From the NCBI GenBank assembly GCA_025529335.1, contig JAMYHX010000596.1:1-23010 (forward strand): a stretch of DNA of 23,010 nucleotides, written 5' to 3'. This DNA comes from Rhizopus sp. PT2906 (lineage: Eukaryota > Mucoromycota > Mucoromycetes > Mucorales > Rhizopodaceae). A program made the translations under genes and the position numbers. Shown here one piece after another: positions 1 to 9,469 of the stretch. Under the pieces are notes generated by a model. It searched no databases. It was not told the DNA's origin and was given only the letters and a program-made list of their open reading frames with translations. Positions within the stretch are counted from its first letter, which is position 1, and every line of letters begins with the position of its first letter.

Positions 1-240
1 ACGAGTCAGATATGTAACAAGTGCAAATCCAAACAACTAAATAATATCTCAATTACTGGATCAAAGCGAAGAGTACATTCTGTCCTCAAGTGTGAATCTT
101 GTGGTACGGTTTGGAATCGCGATGTGAATAGTGCATTAAATATATATGGTATCTTTGTTTACAAATCAAAACACGATAATGAAAGTCCTCCCCCCCCTTC
201 AGAAGACCTTCAGAAGACTAACGGTGCTCCCTGGATTTAA
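1..240 (+). CDS. Fanzor (TnpB-like RNA-guided nuclease), C-terminal fragment
   Basis: This is an open frame from base 1 to a TAA at 238-240; the start lies outside the window. The visible 79 residues carry the C-terminal signature of the OrfB/TnpB/Fanzor family. There is a CxxC pair (ICNKC) about 5-9 residues in, a second CxxC (KCESCG) about 27 residues later forming the zinc ribbon, then WNRDVNSALNI, whose Asp matches the last RuvC catalytic acid. Known family members are RNA-guided DNA endonucleases carried by transposons. The last 19 residues (proline run then acidic/polar tail) are low-complexity. They are encoded by a run of eight C and an 11-bp tandem duplication, so the true C-terminus may be frameshifted. 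Whether the copy is intact, and which transposon carries it, cannot be judged here. Family assignment is strong; Fanzor1 versus Fanzor2 is open. Confidence 0.88.
   Translation, partial: TSQICNKCKSKQLNNISITGSKRRVHSVLKCESCGTVWNRDVNSALNIYGIFVYKSKHDNESPPPPSEDLQKTNGAPWI
197..218 (+). repeat. 11-bp tandem duplication in the Fanzor tail
   Basis: The word CTTCAGAAGAC occurs twice head to tail (197-207 and 208-218), directly after a run of eight C (190-197). An 11-bp duplication is not a multiple of three, so it shifts the downstream frame relative to an unduplicated copy. Confidence 0.85.
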
Positions 241-264
241 TGCGCTGTCCATAACGGCAGTGCA
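241..264 (+). ncRNA. Hairpin directly after the Fanzor stop: candidate part of the guide RNA (fRNA/omegaRNA)
   Basis: TGCGCTG (241-247) pairs with CAGTGCA (258-264) through seven base pairs including one G-U. CC (249-250) can pair with GG (256-257) to extend the stem over a 5-nt loop. The stem begins at the base after the stop codon. In known TnpB and Fanzor loci the guide RNA scaffold overlaps the 3' end of the nuclease gene and runs to the element's right end. Position and shape fit, but the assignment to a guide RNA is inference. Confidence 0.4.
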
Positions 265-289
265 TTCCTTAACGCCTCGGTAAATATAA

Positions 290-318
290 AATGAATAAGA
301 CGTTATTCTTTATTCATT
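290..318. repeat. Inverted repeat, 9-bp arms
   Basis: AATGAATAA (290-298) is the reverse complement of TTATTCATT (310-318), with an 11-nt spacer. It could be a transcript-end hairpin or chance in AT-rich DNA. It lies about 50 bases past the Fanzor stop. Confidence 0.5.
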
Positions 319-491
319 AGTCTTCTAGTTAATAAAGGCAATGAGATGTAGAATAATAGAGTCAAAAAATAAGAGAACCCGAGGTAATTGCCGTACGCTT
401 TTTGACATTCTATAACGATTGGTCTTTTCTGATTGATAATCCTTGGAGGCAATATGGGGTTCATATACAAATCACTATGACAACATAGCAT
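303..491 (-). CDS. Doubtful small membrane protein ORF (62 aa, or 53 aa from the inner Met)
   Basis: A minus-strand ORF has one hydrophobic segment near its C-terminus (YFLTLLFYISLPLL) and a basic tail. An inner Met at residue 10 starts a more protein-like sequence (MNPILPPRIINQ). A weak TATA-like AATAAAAGG lies upstream near 535. I do not recognise a family. Its stop region overlaps the inverted repeat at 290-318. It could be a real small gene, cargo of the neighbouring transposon, or a chance ORF. Confidence 0.22.
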   Translation of the reverse strand: MLCCHSDLYMNPILPPRIINQKRPIVIECQKAYGNYLGFSYFLTLLFYISLPLLTRRLMNKE

Positions 492-542
492 AAAATGCTT
501 TCATTTATTAATTGCTACATATAAAATAACCCTTTTATTCGA

Positions 543-568
543 CTCTTTTTTTTTAAAAAAAAAAAGAG
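543..568. repeat. T-tract/A-tract inverted repeat
   Basis: CTC followed by nine T, then eleven A and GAG, forms a near-perfect palindrome. It could extrude a hairpin or act as a bidirectional transcription end or a nucleosome-excluding element. No function can be shown. Confidence 0.6.
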
Positions 569-1091
569 CGATTGATGAATATTTATTGATTTGATAATGA
601 TACGTGTGTAACAATTAGCGCTGTCATTGATATCATTTATCCAGCGTCAAAACAAATAGGCGATCCACGCCATAAATCTTTTTTTTTTTTATAAAGTAAT
701 TCTTTTAAACAAGAGTGTATTTTTATTCATTTATCCCATTTCTTCTCTCTTTTTATTTCCAAAGCATGAATTAAATCAAGTGATGCTTTATGCAACTAAA
801 ACAAAGCCCAATAAGATATAATTGAATCACTATTGACTACACAACACCTCTTATCTGTACTATCTCTTATAGAACTTAAGAAAAAAAAATGGTAATGGTA
901 ATCGTTCATTATTCTGTTTTAATCGCTAAAAATATTATCAGCATGACAGATTCGGAACATGTGTCACCATAATCCGATTCGACTCATTGCGGAATTTAAA
1001 TAATTTACATGTATTGGTGTGGATAAACCATCGTCCGTGAGCAGATCCGTTGACATGAACAAAATTCGCCTAAATGATATAGAAAAGAAAG

Positions 1092-1100
1092 GTATATAAA
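1092..1100 (+). promoter_or_regulatory. TATA box of the MFS transporter gene
   Basis: GTATATAAA lies about 60 bases upstream of the ATG at 1157 and is followed by a T-rich leader. The spacing suits a start of transcription near 1120-1140. Confidence 0.6.
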
Positions 1101-1156
1101 GGGTCGATGTATTCTTGGTTTTTATAACTTCATCATATTTACTGTCTTAATTCAAC

Positions 1157-2800
1157 ATGCTAGACACTACACTACCCAAATCCAATAATCGAAGATCAAC
1201 GTGTAGTGATACTAGTACAATAAACGACACCTATGTCATTCAAGAACCTATTCCTTTACAAGAGACAACTTCTTATGTAGAACAAATTCGAGAACAACTG
1301 CCACCAGGTGTTCTTGCTACAAGAACTTTATCCATACAACCTTATCCATCAAAAGACGCAGATCTTGAGGCTCTTCCTTCTAGAGTCCTAAGTCATCATT
1401 CTGAAAAGCATCCTTTAACGCACTATGTCAATTGGGAAGAAAATGATCCTGAATGCCCTTATAACTGGAGTAAATCATACAAGTATATTCATACAATGGT
1501 AGTCGCTCTCTTTGTCGTATCCGCTGCTTTTGGTTCATCTGTTATCACTGGTCGATTGGATGGTGTAGTCGAATCATTTGGATGCTCTCATGAAGTAGCT
1601 ATTCTCCAAGTATCCCTTATGGTCATTGGCTTCATGATTGGTCCCTTATTATGGTCCCCTGCTTCAGAAATCATGGGGCGTAAGCCAATCTATATTGTCG
1701 CTCTTGGTCTCTACACCATTTTCAATATCCCATGTGCTGTTGCCAAGAATATAGAAACTGTGCTCGTCTGTCGCTTCTTTTGTGGTTTCTTTGCCTCCGT
1801 TGCTCTAACACTCGCAGGTGGTTCCATATCAGATATCTTCCCAACAGAGACTCGAGGTTACGCTGTTGCCTACTTCGCTGCTGCACCTTATGCTGGTCCG
1901 GTCCTTGGTCCAATTGTCGGTGGTTGGATTTCAATTGGCACGCAAAGTTGGAGATGGATTTACTGGGTCAACATGATCTTTGCTGGTGTTACTTGGATAC
2001 TATCTATTTTCTTGCCAGAAACTTATCATCCTGTTCTCCTCGCTAAACGCGCCAAAAAGTTGAGAAAAGAAACCGGTGATCCAACCTATGTTACAGTTGA
2101 AGAAGAGTTTCCTGTTCCAATTTCTGAACTTGTCCAAGCAAATCTTATTCGACCCTTTGTTATGCTCGCTACCGAACCCATTCTGATTCTCATGTCTCTA
2201 TACATCGCCATTATCTATGCTCTGCTGTATGCCTTCTTCTTTGCTTATCCAATCATATTTGGTCGTATTTATCACATGAATGATGGTTTCATTGGTCTGA
2301 CCTTTATTGGTATTCTCATTGGCGCTGGTTTTGCTCTCATAGCCACTCCTTATTTTGAAAAGATATATAGAAATACTATCCAAAAGAATGGCAAGGCTAT
2401 TCCAGAGGATCGTCTTATGGGCATGATGTTTGCAGCTCCTTTCGTTCCTATCTCTCTATTTATCTTTAGTTGGACATCTTACCCTTGGGTTCACTGGATT
2501 GGTCCTGTTATATCTGGTCTACCTTTTGGCTTTGGTATGGTCTTGCTTTACTATTCTGCAAATAACTATCTTATCGACTGCTTCTCTCGTTATGTTACTT
2601 CTGCATTAGCTGCCAAGGTCCTCGTTCGTTCCAGTTCAGGTGCTGCCTTTCCCCTGTTTATCGAGCAAATGTATGATCGTTTAGGCGATCAATGGGCAAG
2701 TACCTTACTCGCCTTTATCTCGTTGGCTATTGTACCTATACCATTCGCCTTTTATAGATGGGGTCCGAAAATTCGAGCGAAATCAAGAGCTGCCTCATAA
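1157..2800 (+). CDS. MFS transporter, DHA1 (drug/polyamine:H+ antiporter) family
   Basis: This is an intronless 547-residue protein. A polar N-terminal tail of about 110 residues ends in the NW-ENDPECPYNWSK motif typical of fungal DHA1 exporters (TPO1/FLU1 group). About twelve membrane segments follow: first near residues 115-135, and motif A (GPLLWSPASEIMGRKPIY) between the second and third. The antiporter motif C (GPVLGPIVGGW) sits near 245-255, a central loop near 295-330 separates the halves, and the last segment ends before a short basic tail. The family exports drugs, polyamines or organic ions across the plasma membrane using the proton gradient; the substrate here cannot be read from sequence. 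A TATA box sits about 60 bases upstream, and AATAAA at 2914-2919 is a likely poly(A) signal. Antisense ORFs inside it are shadows. Confidence 0.93.
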   Translation: MLDTTLPKSNNRRSTCSDTSTINDTYVIQEPIPLQETTSYVEQIREQLPPGVLATRTLSIQPYPSKDADLEALPSRVLSHHSEKHPLTHYVNWEENDPECPYNWSKSYKYIHTMVVALFVVSAAFGSSVITGRLDGVVESFGCSHEVAILQVSLMVIGFMIGPLLWSPASEIMGRKPIYIVALGLYTIFNIPCAVAKNIETVLVCRFFCGFFASVALTLAGGSISDIFPTETRGYAVAYFAAAPYAGPVLGPIVGGWISIGTQSWRWIYWVNMIFAGVTWILSIFLPETYHPVLLAKRAKKLRKETGDPTYVTVEEEFPVPISELVQANLIRPFVMLATEPILILMSLYIAIIYALLYAFFFAYPIIFGRIYHMNDGFIGLTFIGILIGAGFALIATPYFEKIYRNTIQKNGKAIPEDRLMGMMFAAPFVPISLFIFSWTSYPWVHWIGPVISGLPFGFGMVLLYYSANNYLIDCFSRYVTSALAAKVLVRSSSGAAFPLFIEQMYDRLGDQWASTLLAFISLAIVPIPFAFYRWGPKIRAKSRAAS

Positions 2801-3137
2801 AGAACCCTTTATTTTATTTTACTCCTTAAAACCCTCCTCTTGAGCTCCCCTTTGAATGTGTTCCAAAACAAAGGTTTATTTATTTATTATAAAGTTTATG
2901 TATAATGCTTATCAATAAATCATACTTAATCGTTAACCTATCCAATAAGCTTTGTTGACAATGACTACAATAGTTCTTCCCTTTTTTAAACCATATGCTT
3001 TCGTTTATGCATCTCCTTATTGGCTAAAGGCGTTTAGGACGACTTCAAATGTAGATCTCCTGTTTTGCACATATATATATATTTACTATATATACGCAAT
3101 TTTTCTTTCTTTCCTTTCTCTTCATTTTAATTTACAC
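2801..3137 (+). other. Spacer: MFS 3' end and arrestin-gene promoter
   Basis: It holds the AATAAA at 2914-2919 for the upstream gene, a TA-rich stretch (3071-3094) that probably serves as the TATA region, and a pyrimidine-rich leader (about 3099-3130) before the ATG at 3138. No separate gene is seen. Confidence 0.6.
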
Positions 3138-4676
3138 ATGAGCTGCTGCTTGGACTCGCCAGTTATATCATTAAACCATGATGACCAAACTTCATCTTCT
3201 GCATCTCCCAGATTAAGCATTTCTTTAGATTTACCAGCCTATGAAGGTTATTTACCAACTTACTGGCCAGGACAGTCCATCAATGGCAAACTTCAGATTC
3301 AACTGAACTCACCTGTAAAAATATCTTACTTGCGCGTTGCATTATATGGTAATGTTCAAGTCTGCGGTAGTCAACGTGAAGTGCCACTGTACAATGGATT
3401 ATTTGATTACCATAAAAATGTACAATTGATCAACAAAGGGATCCGCATAATGAAAAGATCAGGTCATGATAATACCATTGGCTCAGAAAGTCATCATTTA
3501 GAAGTAGTTGCTGAAGAGCATCATGGAGCATTTAACGAGGATGAATCAGACCATTCGCATGAGCGACGACACCGTGTAGCTCCCGAAAAAAAACGAAAGA
3601 AGAGTGAGCAGGACAAGCAAATTGAAAGGTTGATTAGACGTATAGCTGATGATGATTTTGATAAAGACTCAAGTCATGGAACATTTGTAGACGATAGCCA
3701 TTTATATGATCACAACAATGAGCGTACTTACAGCCTAGATGGCAAGAAGTCCAACGTTCGCTTTTCCATAGGAGTGCCCATGTCACAAAAACTAGGAGGA
3801 ACATTTGATCATCCAAACTATCCAATTACATACCGTATTATCGCCATCATGAAATGCGCCACAGATGACAGCCAGCAACACTTGACATGTTATTCTACAG
3901 CCAAGGTTCGTCTGGAGCCGTATCTAGACATTCATGCGCCCGAGTTTCGTTCACCTCTTCAGTCAGCTCAAGCCAGACTTTCCCTTTCAGGAAATAATAA
4001 TATATTCAAAAGCATCTGTAGCTGTCTTTTACCAAACTCATTATTGATAAAGCCCACTTCTTCGACTTCCAATTCACATCAAACTACCTTTTTCAGCAAT
4101 TCCTCTCATCTGCTTGGTCGTCTGGAGATACCTGTACAAGCCTTTGAACGCTCAGATGCTATTCCACTAAAGCTAAAGTTGATCAACATGTGCCCTAGTT
4201 TTAAAATATATGCTCTAAAGGTCAAAGCCCAGTTGACTCAACGTATCCTTATGACATGTAGCTTTGGAGAGGCCGCTGAGTATAAGACGATTATGGAAAA
4301 GCAAATCTTATTCAACAGCAATGAGCATTCAATTTTGGGATCTAGCGGTACCTTGGCTACTCTTGACACTCCAAAATTGTCCTTTGATTTATCCAAACTG
4401 ATACATATTCCACCTAGTTGCGTGTGTTCTATACCATCCAAGTCAACACGGGAAATCTTTTCTTTGGTACATGATATAAACGTAAAGCTAGAGATTGATG
4501 GTGCCTTGCTAAAAAAGTTAAAGAACGATACCATCTCTTATGAAGGCTTGACTCAGACAGAAAACGGAGGGTCTGTTCGTCGATATCAGTCAATTCGCAA
4601 AGTTTATGAAATGGAAATAGAGCCTTTACCAATCATCATTGGAAACTCGGGTTATGAGATCAAGCAGATTATGTAA
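3138..4676 (+). CDS. Arrestin-fold (alpha-arrestin-like) protein
   Basis: The protein has 512 residues and no intron. I start it at the ATG at 3138 (MSCCLDSP) because the open frame upstream (from 2952) translates the TA-rich promoter into an implausible Tyr/Ile stretch. An arrestin N-like region begins near residue 30 (PGQSINGKLQIQL, then SYLRVALYGN). It is interrupted at about residues 110-200 by a charged, His/Asp/Lys-rich insertion. It resumes with VRFSIGVPM and YPITYRIIAIM, and a C-terminal arrestin-like domain follows (LLGRLEIPVQAFERSDAIPLK, then IYALKVKAQL). Family members are adaptors that recruit ubiquitin ligases to membrane cargo. I see no PPxY motif, only LPAY and LPTY near the N-terminus, so the adaptor role is inferred. 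AATAAA at 4676-4681 overlaps the stop. Confidence 0.75.
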   Translation: MSCCLDSPVISLNHDDQTSSSASPRLSISLDLPAYEGYLPTYWPGQSINGKLQIQLNSPVKISYLRVALYGNVQVCGSQREVPLYNGLFDYHKNVQLINKGIRIMKRSGHDNTIGSESHHLEVVAEEHHGAFNEDESDHSHERRHRVAPEKKRKKSEQDKQIERLIRRIADDDFDKDSSHGTFVDDSHLYDHNNERTYSLDGKKSNVRFSIGVPMSQKLGGTFDHPNYPITYRIIAIMKCATDDSQQHLTCYSTAKVRLEPYLDIHAPEFRSPLQSAQARLSLSGNNNIFKSICSCLLPNSLLIKPTSSTSNSHQTTFFSNSSHLLGRLEIPVQAFERSDAIPLKLKLINMCPSFKIYALKVKAQLTQRILMTCSFGEAAEYKTIMEKQILFNSNEHSILGSSGTLATLDTPKLSFDLSKLIHIPPSCVCSIPSKSTREIFSLVHDINVKLEIDGALLKKLKNDTISYEGLTQTENGGSVRRYQSIRKVYEMEIEPLPIIIGNSGYEIKQIM

Positions 4677-4844
4677 ATAAAACAAGAAGCATTATATTGA
4701 ATTCAGTGATTTGCAGGACAAATTACAGGTTACATCTATTATTTATAATGATTATTTGCTTAAACAAAACTATTTATTCAAGAATATTTCTATTATTATT
4801 ATTGCTGCTTTTAAACGCTTGATTATAATATTGCATTTGTTGAT

Positions 4845-6650
4845 TTAATAAACCTTTAGTTTTCCATCACGAACACTACAAACAATAGACTGATATCCTT
4901 CCTTTTCTTCACCTGGCACCACCTTGACTTCATTGACTGATTCGAGTTCGTTGCCAGTATATTCTATCTCTACTCGGACACTAGAGTCTGTCTTTAGAGA
5001 AGATAACGCACTAGTTTCATAAAGCGCTCCATCAGCTAACAAATACATAAGTTACAATTATTTGTGTTTAAATAGCATGCTTACCGCTAGCAACGCAAAG
5101 TACACGTTCACCATTTTTGCTCAGTTTTATCGCAAGCGAGGTAACAGGAAACTTGTTTCTCTGCCATTGAGCTACTGGCTCTCTATAATATGAAATGAAT
5201 TACATCTTGATTGAATTTAAAATGATACTTACTCTAAGCCCTTTTCCAATGAGTATGCAGTGATTTGACCGTTTTCACTACCAGCAAAAACGATATCCAA
5301 AGTTTCGTCATAGACCAATGCTGTCAAGGCAGATGGACCAGTAGGTGAAGCAAATATCTGGCGTATTATATGATGAGCAAATGAATAGGCCTATTCTTTC
5401 CTTCTCTTACCTCTGATTTTGTACCAAGATGGAAACCGCGAATGCTACCATTACCTAAAGCAGCTATGACCATCTTGTCCTCAGTACCAACTTCTACTGG
5501 ATCTATGATAAACCAAAGTCAGTGTTTAGAATGCATGTACAAGAAAGAGAGAGATACAAATACCTAAGCTCTCCTTTGCTGCAGGTTGGTAAGATGATGG
5601 AAGTTTGGCCAATACAATCTTGTTAACAGGACATTGGTATTTTCCTAATGTAGCAATGACTGAGGCAGTACCACAGTTCCACAACTTGATTGTCCCGTCA
5701 CGGGAGGATGCTATAGTGAATGTGAGTATGCTATGTTATATATGCCATTATACTAACATATTATATTTCTTCCTTTCTCAACAATGGCTGTGCTCGTAAT
5801 CGCTATACATGATTTATAATGTGTGAGACAGAAAGAAAAGAAGTGGGGACAAGCATAAATGTACCTGAAGTGTGACCTCTTAAAGTGACAGGATTACTAC
5901 CATCGATTACAGACCATATCTTGAGTTGAAAATCAGCACCACCAGTCAACAAGACAAGATTGCTTGGAAAGAATTGAACCGCTGTCACGTCGCTCAAGTG
6001 TCCCTTTAAGATAGTCTTTATGGAGACTATATATAAATCATTCCGAACTTGTTCTTTTTCTATCTTTCTTACCTGAACTTTTGCCTCTGATAAATTACCC
6101 AAGAAAACCTCTGACCCACTAGCTGTCGCAAATAACCTGCCATTTGGAGACACATCAACACATGTGGGCTAAGTTTATATGTCAGTCCCTCTCTTTTAGA
6201 ATAGTCCAAACTATTCTTTTCATCTTACTCGGGCTTTCTCGGCTAAAATGATTTCATCCTTGGGTCCATATACAATGATATCTTTGGCACCGAGTTCTGA
6301 ACATTCTACTTTAAATGATCGCTTTTTTTTTGTTTGTATCGTCAGTGTTATGCAAGACAACATCAAAAGAACTTACAGAACCAAGTGAACTAACAGTAAA
6401 CCCATTTTTCCCTTCAAGTTCGTATTCTCCGTTATCTTTCTTTATAACTTCGACTTGACCTTGAACACTTGGTTTACCTAATCACAATGTAAAAAATAAA
6501 GATCTGTTCAGATCGATCTTGAGCTGTCAAACCTGTTAGATAACAAGCGATCCAAAAGAATGAGTTCGAGGCTTTGTCCGAAACGACCTCTCGAACAACT
6601 TGGTCCCAATCAGTTTGAACAGAAATAAGTGGTAACTCTACAGTTGACAT
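4845..6650 (-). CDS. PAAF1: Proteasomal ATPase-associated factor 1 / Rpn14-like WD40 protein
   Basis: Minus strand, 11 exons: 6650-6533, 6477-6377, 6321-6229, 6168-6073, 6015-5865, 5802-5758, 5710-5564, 5502-5411, 5357-5233, 5182-5085, 5035-4845; 418 residues. The block GHLSDVTAVQFFPSNLVLL then LKIWSVIDG and LRGH, followed after splicing by GRNIISSSRDGTIKLWNCG, matches the PAAF1/Rpn14 WD40 repeats closely. The short N-terminus with TDWDQVVRE also fits PAAF1. The family binds the C-termini of proteasome base ATPases (Rpt subunits) and chaperones 19S base assembly. About five to six WD repeats fill residues 105-400. The intron at 6016-6072 is 57 nt and stop-free, so its retention would add 19 residues. 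The gene is 194 bases downstream of the MRD1 3' end on the same strand. Confidence 0.88.
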
Positions 6651-6844
6651 TTTATTTAGAATAAAAGAAACGATACTTTTTCTGTGTCTTCCTCAGCGGT
6701 ATTTAAACTGAATTACGAACACGTACGCTTAAAAGACGCATGAAAGAAGCCAAACTTTCACAGTCAGTTAAAAGTGCATTAAATACAGACTAAAGCACAA
6801 GGGTCTTGAATTTTAAAAGCTCTATTACATATCTGATGGTTTAT

Positions 6845-9469
6845 TTACAAGGGAACAAAATCGTCACTCTCTTCTCGTCTTCTTTTTCTTGAAGCATCTA
6901 GCAAATTTTCAGACGCTTTATCTTCTTCTTTGGCCCATTCAAGAACAAGATGACGGCCATACAAGTGAATATTTGCCATATTGTCATATACATTCTTGGC
7001 TTCTTGCTTTGTCATAAAGTCCAAGAAAGCGAAACCCCTGTGGCCACCTGTAAACTTTTTGGGTAAACGCAATGACTTTAGTTGACCATAAGCACTATAA
7101 TAAAAAGTGTTAATGTCAGATATATTTACTTTGTATATCATTCTTACCTAAATAGTTCTCGTAAATCTTTAGCTGTGGCTTCAAATGGTACGTTTCGCAC
7201 AATAATTTTAGTTGTATCGGGTGTTTTTGATTTCTTTGTGCTCGTAGATGTCTTGTGATGTGATAGCTTGAGATCTAATGCGTGGTCATCAAGCATATAT
7301 CCCTATGTGTGTGATATTGTGATTAGTTCTGATATAAAGAGGCATTTATTGCCATAGCTTCTAATGTACCTGCATTGCCTTTATTGCCTTTTCAGCATTT
7401 GCCTTGTTATTGAATTCTATGAAGCCATAGCCCATACTTAAGGTCTTTCCAGGATTCTTTGGGTCAGGTTTGACATTGATACGAGACGATCTGTAGCCCT
7501 CGATTCCTTTGAAAGCATTACGAAGAGATTCAATGGTTGTATTAAAGTTGAGATTCTTGACAAAGACTGAAGTAATATCATCGTTGGCATTATCTTCATC
7601 GGCTCCAAGTAGTTCAGTTGCACTCTTTGGCTTCTGTTCAATTTCTTCTTCCTTTTCTTCCTTTTTATCTTGCTTAGCATCACCACGCACAAACTTATCT
7701 TTAAACAGTCCACTGGGTGCTTTTTCCAAGTAAATTAGAGAGTCTTTGAAGCGACGATAAGCCAATGCTTTAAATGCATTTCTTGCTTCACTTGGCTCAA
7801 GGAATTCTACTACTGCAATTGTCTTGGCTGGTGGCATAAGGACCTATTCAATATGTTAGCTGCGAGCAATCAATCCAAAGTCATATCACTTACTCGACCC
7901 AATTCGCCATATTTTCCAAACAGCTCTCTCATCTCGTCTTCTGTTGTACCGTATGGGATATTTTTAACCAAGATAATCGTCTCGCTTCTCTCTTGCTTGC
8001 CAAAGCTATCAAGCACAATACCATGTTTTTCAAAGAATTCCTTTGTTTCATTAACAATTTGTGTTTCTGCCAATGCAAGTCTGACAGCCATATTGTTAGC
8101 GTCCGCATTCAAGACATCAGATTTTGATATACCAAGACGATCAGCAATGGATTCAGCAATGGCATCTGCCTATATTGAACAATACAAATTAGCCTATTAC
8201 ATAAATACAAAATCACACAACTTACACTCATGTAAAGTGAGTTCCAATTAAAGTCATTGCCAGCGAGATTTCTGCGCTTCTTTTCTTTTTCCTTTTTCAC
8301 TGAACTCAATTTAGTACCGTTCACTCCCACGATTTCCTCTTCTTTTGTAGGTGGTTTTTCTTCGCCAGGTATAATATGCAACAAGCGACCCTGAAACGTC
8401 TTCATGTCCAATGCTTCGTATGCTTTGACAGCATGTTCTGGAAGCATATAAGAAATATAAGCATAACCTTTTGACTTTTTGGTATCCTTTGCGATTGGCA
8501 TATGGACTTCAGAGAGTGTTCCATACTTTTCAAACATTTGTTTCAAGTCATCTTCTGTACAGGCATATGTTAAGTTACGAACAAAGAGACGTCCTGTTTC
8601 GGCAATAGAATCCTTTGGATCTTTTGGCTTTTCACTTTCTTTATCTGTATCCATAGGATCATCATTTACGTCATTTTCAACTACTTGTGCACTGCTATCC
8701 TCCATTTCAACATCTTCATCCTCTTTATGTGCTTTCTTCTTATTCATTGGTAAATCTTGATACTCATCATCTGATTCGTTATGCTGAACTACTACTGTAT
8801 CTTCTTCATCTTTTTGCTTTTCTGCTTCAGTTGAAGGCGCAACATCATCATTACCCCAAGTTTTGCCCTTAGATCGAGGCATCATGACTTCCAAGTATTC
8901 TTTCAATTTAGGATCACTCTTATCTGCATTCAGTTGATTGATAAGCTCTTCGGTCTTTTCATTCTTTTTCTGTTTGGCTCGAAAAGCATCCGTTTCTTCT
9001 ACTTCAAAATCATTCTTTTTGCTTTTCTTTTGCTTGCGGTCTTCCTCCTTCTTCTCGTGAGCTGAAGATCCTGGTGTATATTTACTCCATGGTCTTGGTA
9101 ATTCTTCAGATCTATAAGCAATTGCCTTTTCAACCACAATTCTAGAGGTGTTTATAAAGGTATTGTTGAAATAATTGATAGCTGCCTCTGCAGCTGCTTC
9201 TGTTTTATATCCAATAAAGCCAAAACGCCGAGAGGTTCCTTGCCTAGTTTAAAGTAAATTGATGAGAAAATGAGACTTGATACTAAGTAAGAGACTTACT
9301 TTGTTTTCATAAGTTTGGCATCTGTCACTTCCCCTTTCTTTGCAAAGTGCTCACGGAATTTTTCCTCTGACAACTCTTTTGGTAAATTCTTTACAATAAG
9401 ACGAGACCTAAGTATTATGCAAGTAAGTTATAAATATACATGAACAACAGCAAGATCTAGACTTTACAT
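6845..9469 (-). CDS. MRD1: Multiple RNA-binding domain protein Mrd1 (RBM19 homologue)
   Basis: Minus strand, coding exons 9469-9468, 9407-9300, 9243-8226, 8169-7894, 7843-7370, 7302-7148, 7094-6845; 760 residues. Five RRMs are visible: residues about 1-80 (SRLIVKNLP, SRRFGFIGY), 253-330 (RLFVRNLTY, SKGYAYISY), 440-512 (IILVKNIPYG, IAVVEFL), 559-645 (SVFVKNLNF, MGYGFIEF) and 657-735 (KIIVRNVPF, RGFAFLDF). An acidic/lysine-rich linker lies between RRM1 and RRM2. Five RRMs is the fungal Mrd1 layout; animal RBM19 has six. Mrd1 acts in the nucleolus on pre-18S processing within the small-subunit processome. The ATG is split: AT closes the first exon and G opens the second. A short upstream ORF (MNKILFLY) lies just 5' of it. 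It shares a 152-bp divergent promoter with mL43. Confidence 0.93.
9408..9467 (-). other. Intron that splits the MRD1 start codon
   Basis: Donor GTAAAG begins at 9467 and the acceptor CTTAG ends at 9408. Splicing joins AT to GTCTCGT, giving ATG TCT CGT, which translates to MSRLIVK, the expected Mrd1 N-terminus. A second GTATAT donor inside the intron is also preceded by AT and would give the same start, but would leave an intron of only about 32 nt. Confidence 0.8.

Larger units (their letters stand above)
241..1156. other. Intergenic stretch between the Fanzor end and the MFS gene
   Basis: This AT-rich DNA has no convincing gene. It holds the post-stop hairpin (241-264), a second inverted repeat (290-318), one doubtful minus-strand ORF (303-491), a CTC/T-tract/A-tract/GAG inverted repeat (543-568), and the promoter of the MFS gene at its right end. 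The right end of the Fanzor-bearing element should lie somewhere here. I see no obvious terminal repeat or target-site duplication. Confidence 0.6.

Noticed and set aside
2952..3137. 62-residue N-terminal extension of the arrestin-like protein with a membrane-like segment
   Set aside because: The segment translates TA-rich promoter and T-rich leader into Tyr/Ile/Phe runs. The ATG at 3138 is preceded by a normal leader and begins a normal-looking sequence.
7438..8872. ORFs on both strands overlapping MRD1
   Set aside because: They are alternative-frame shadows of the RRM-coding exons, with low-complexity products.
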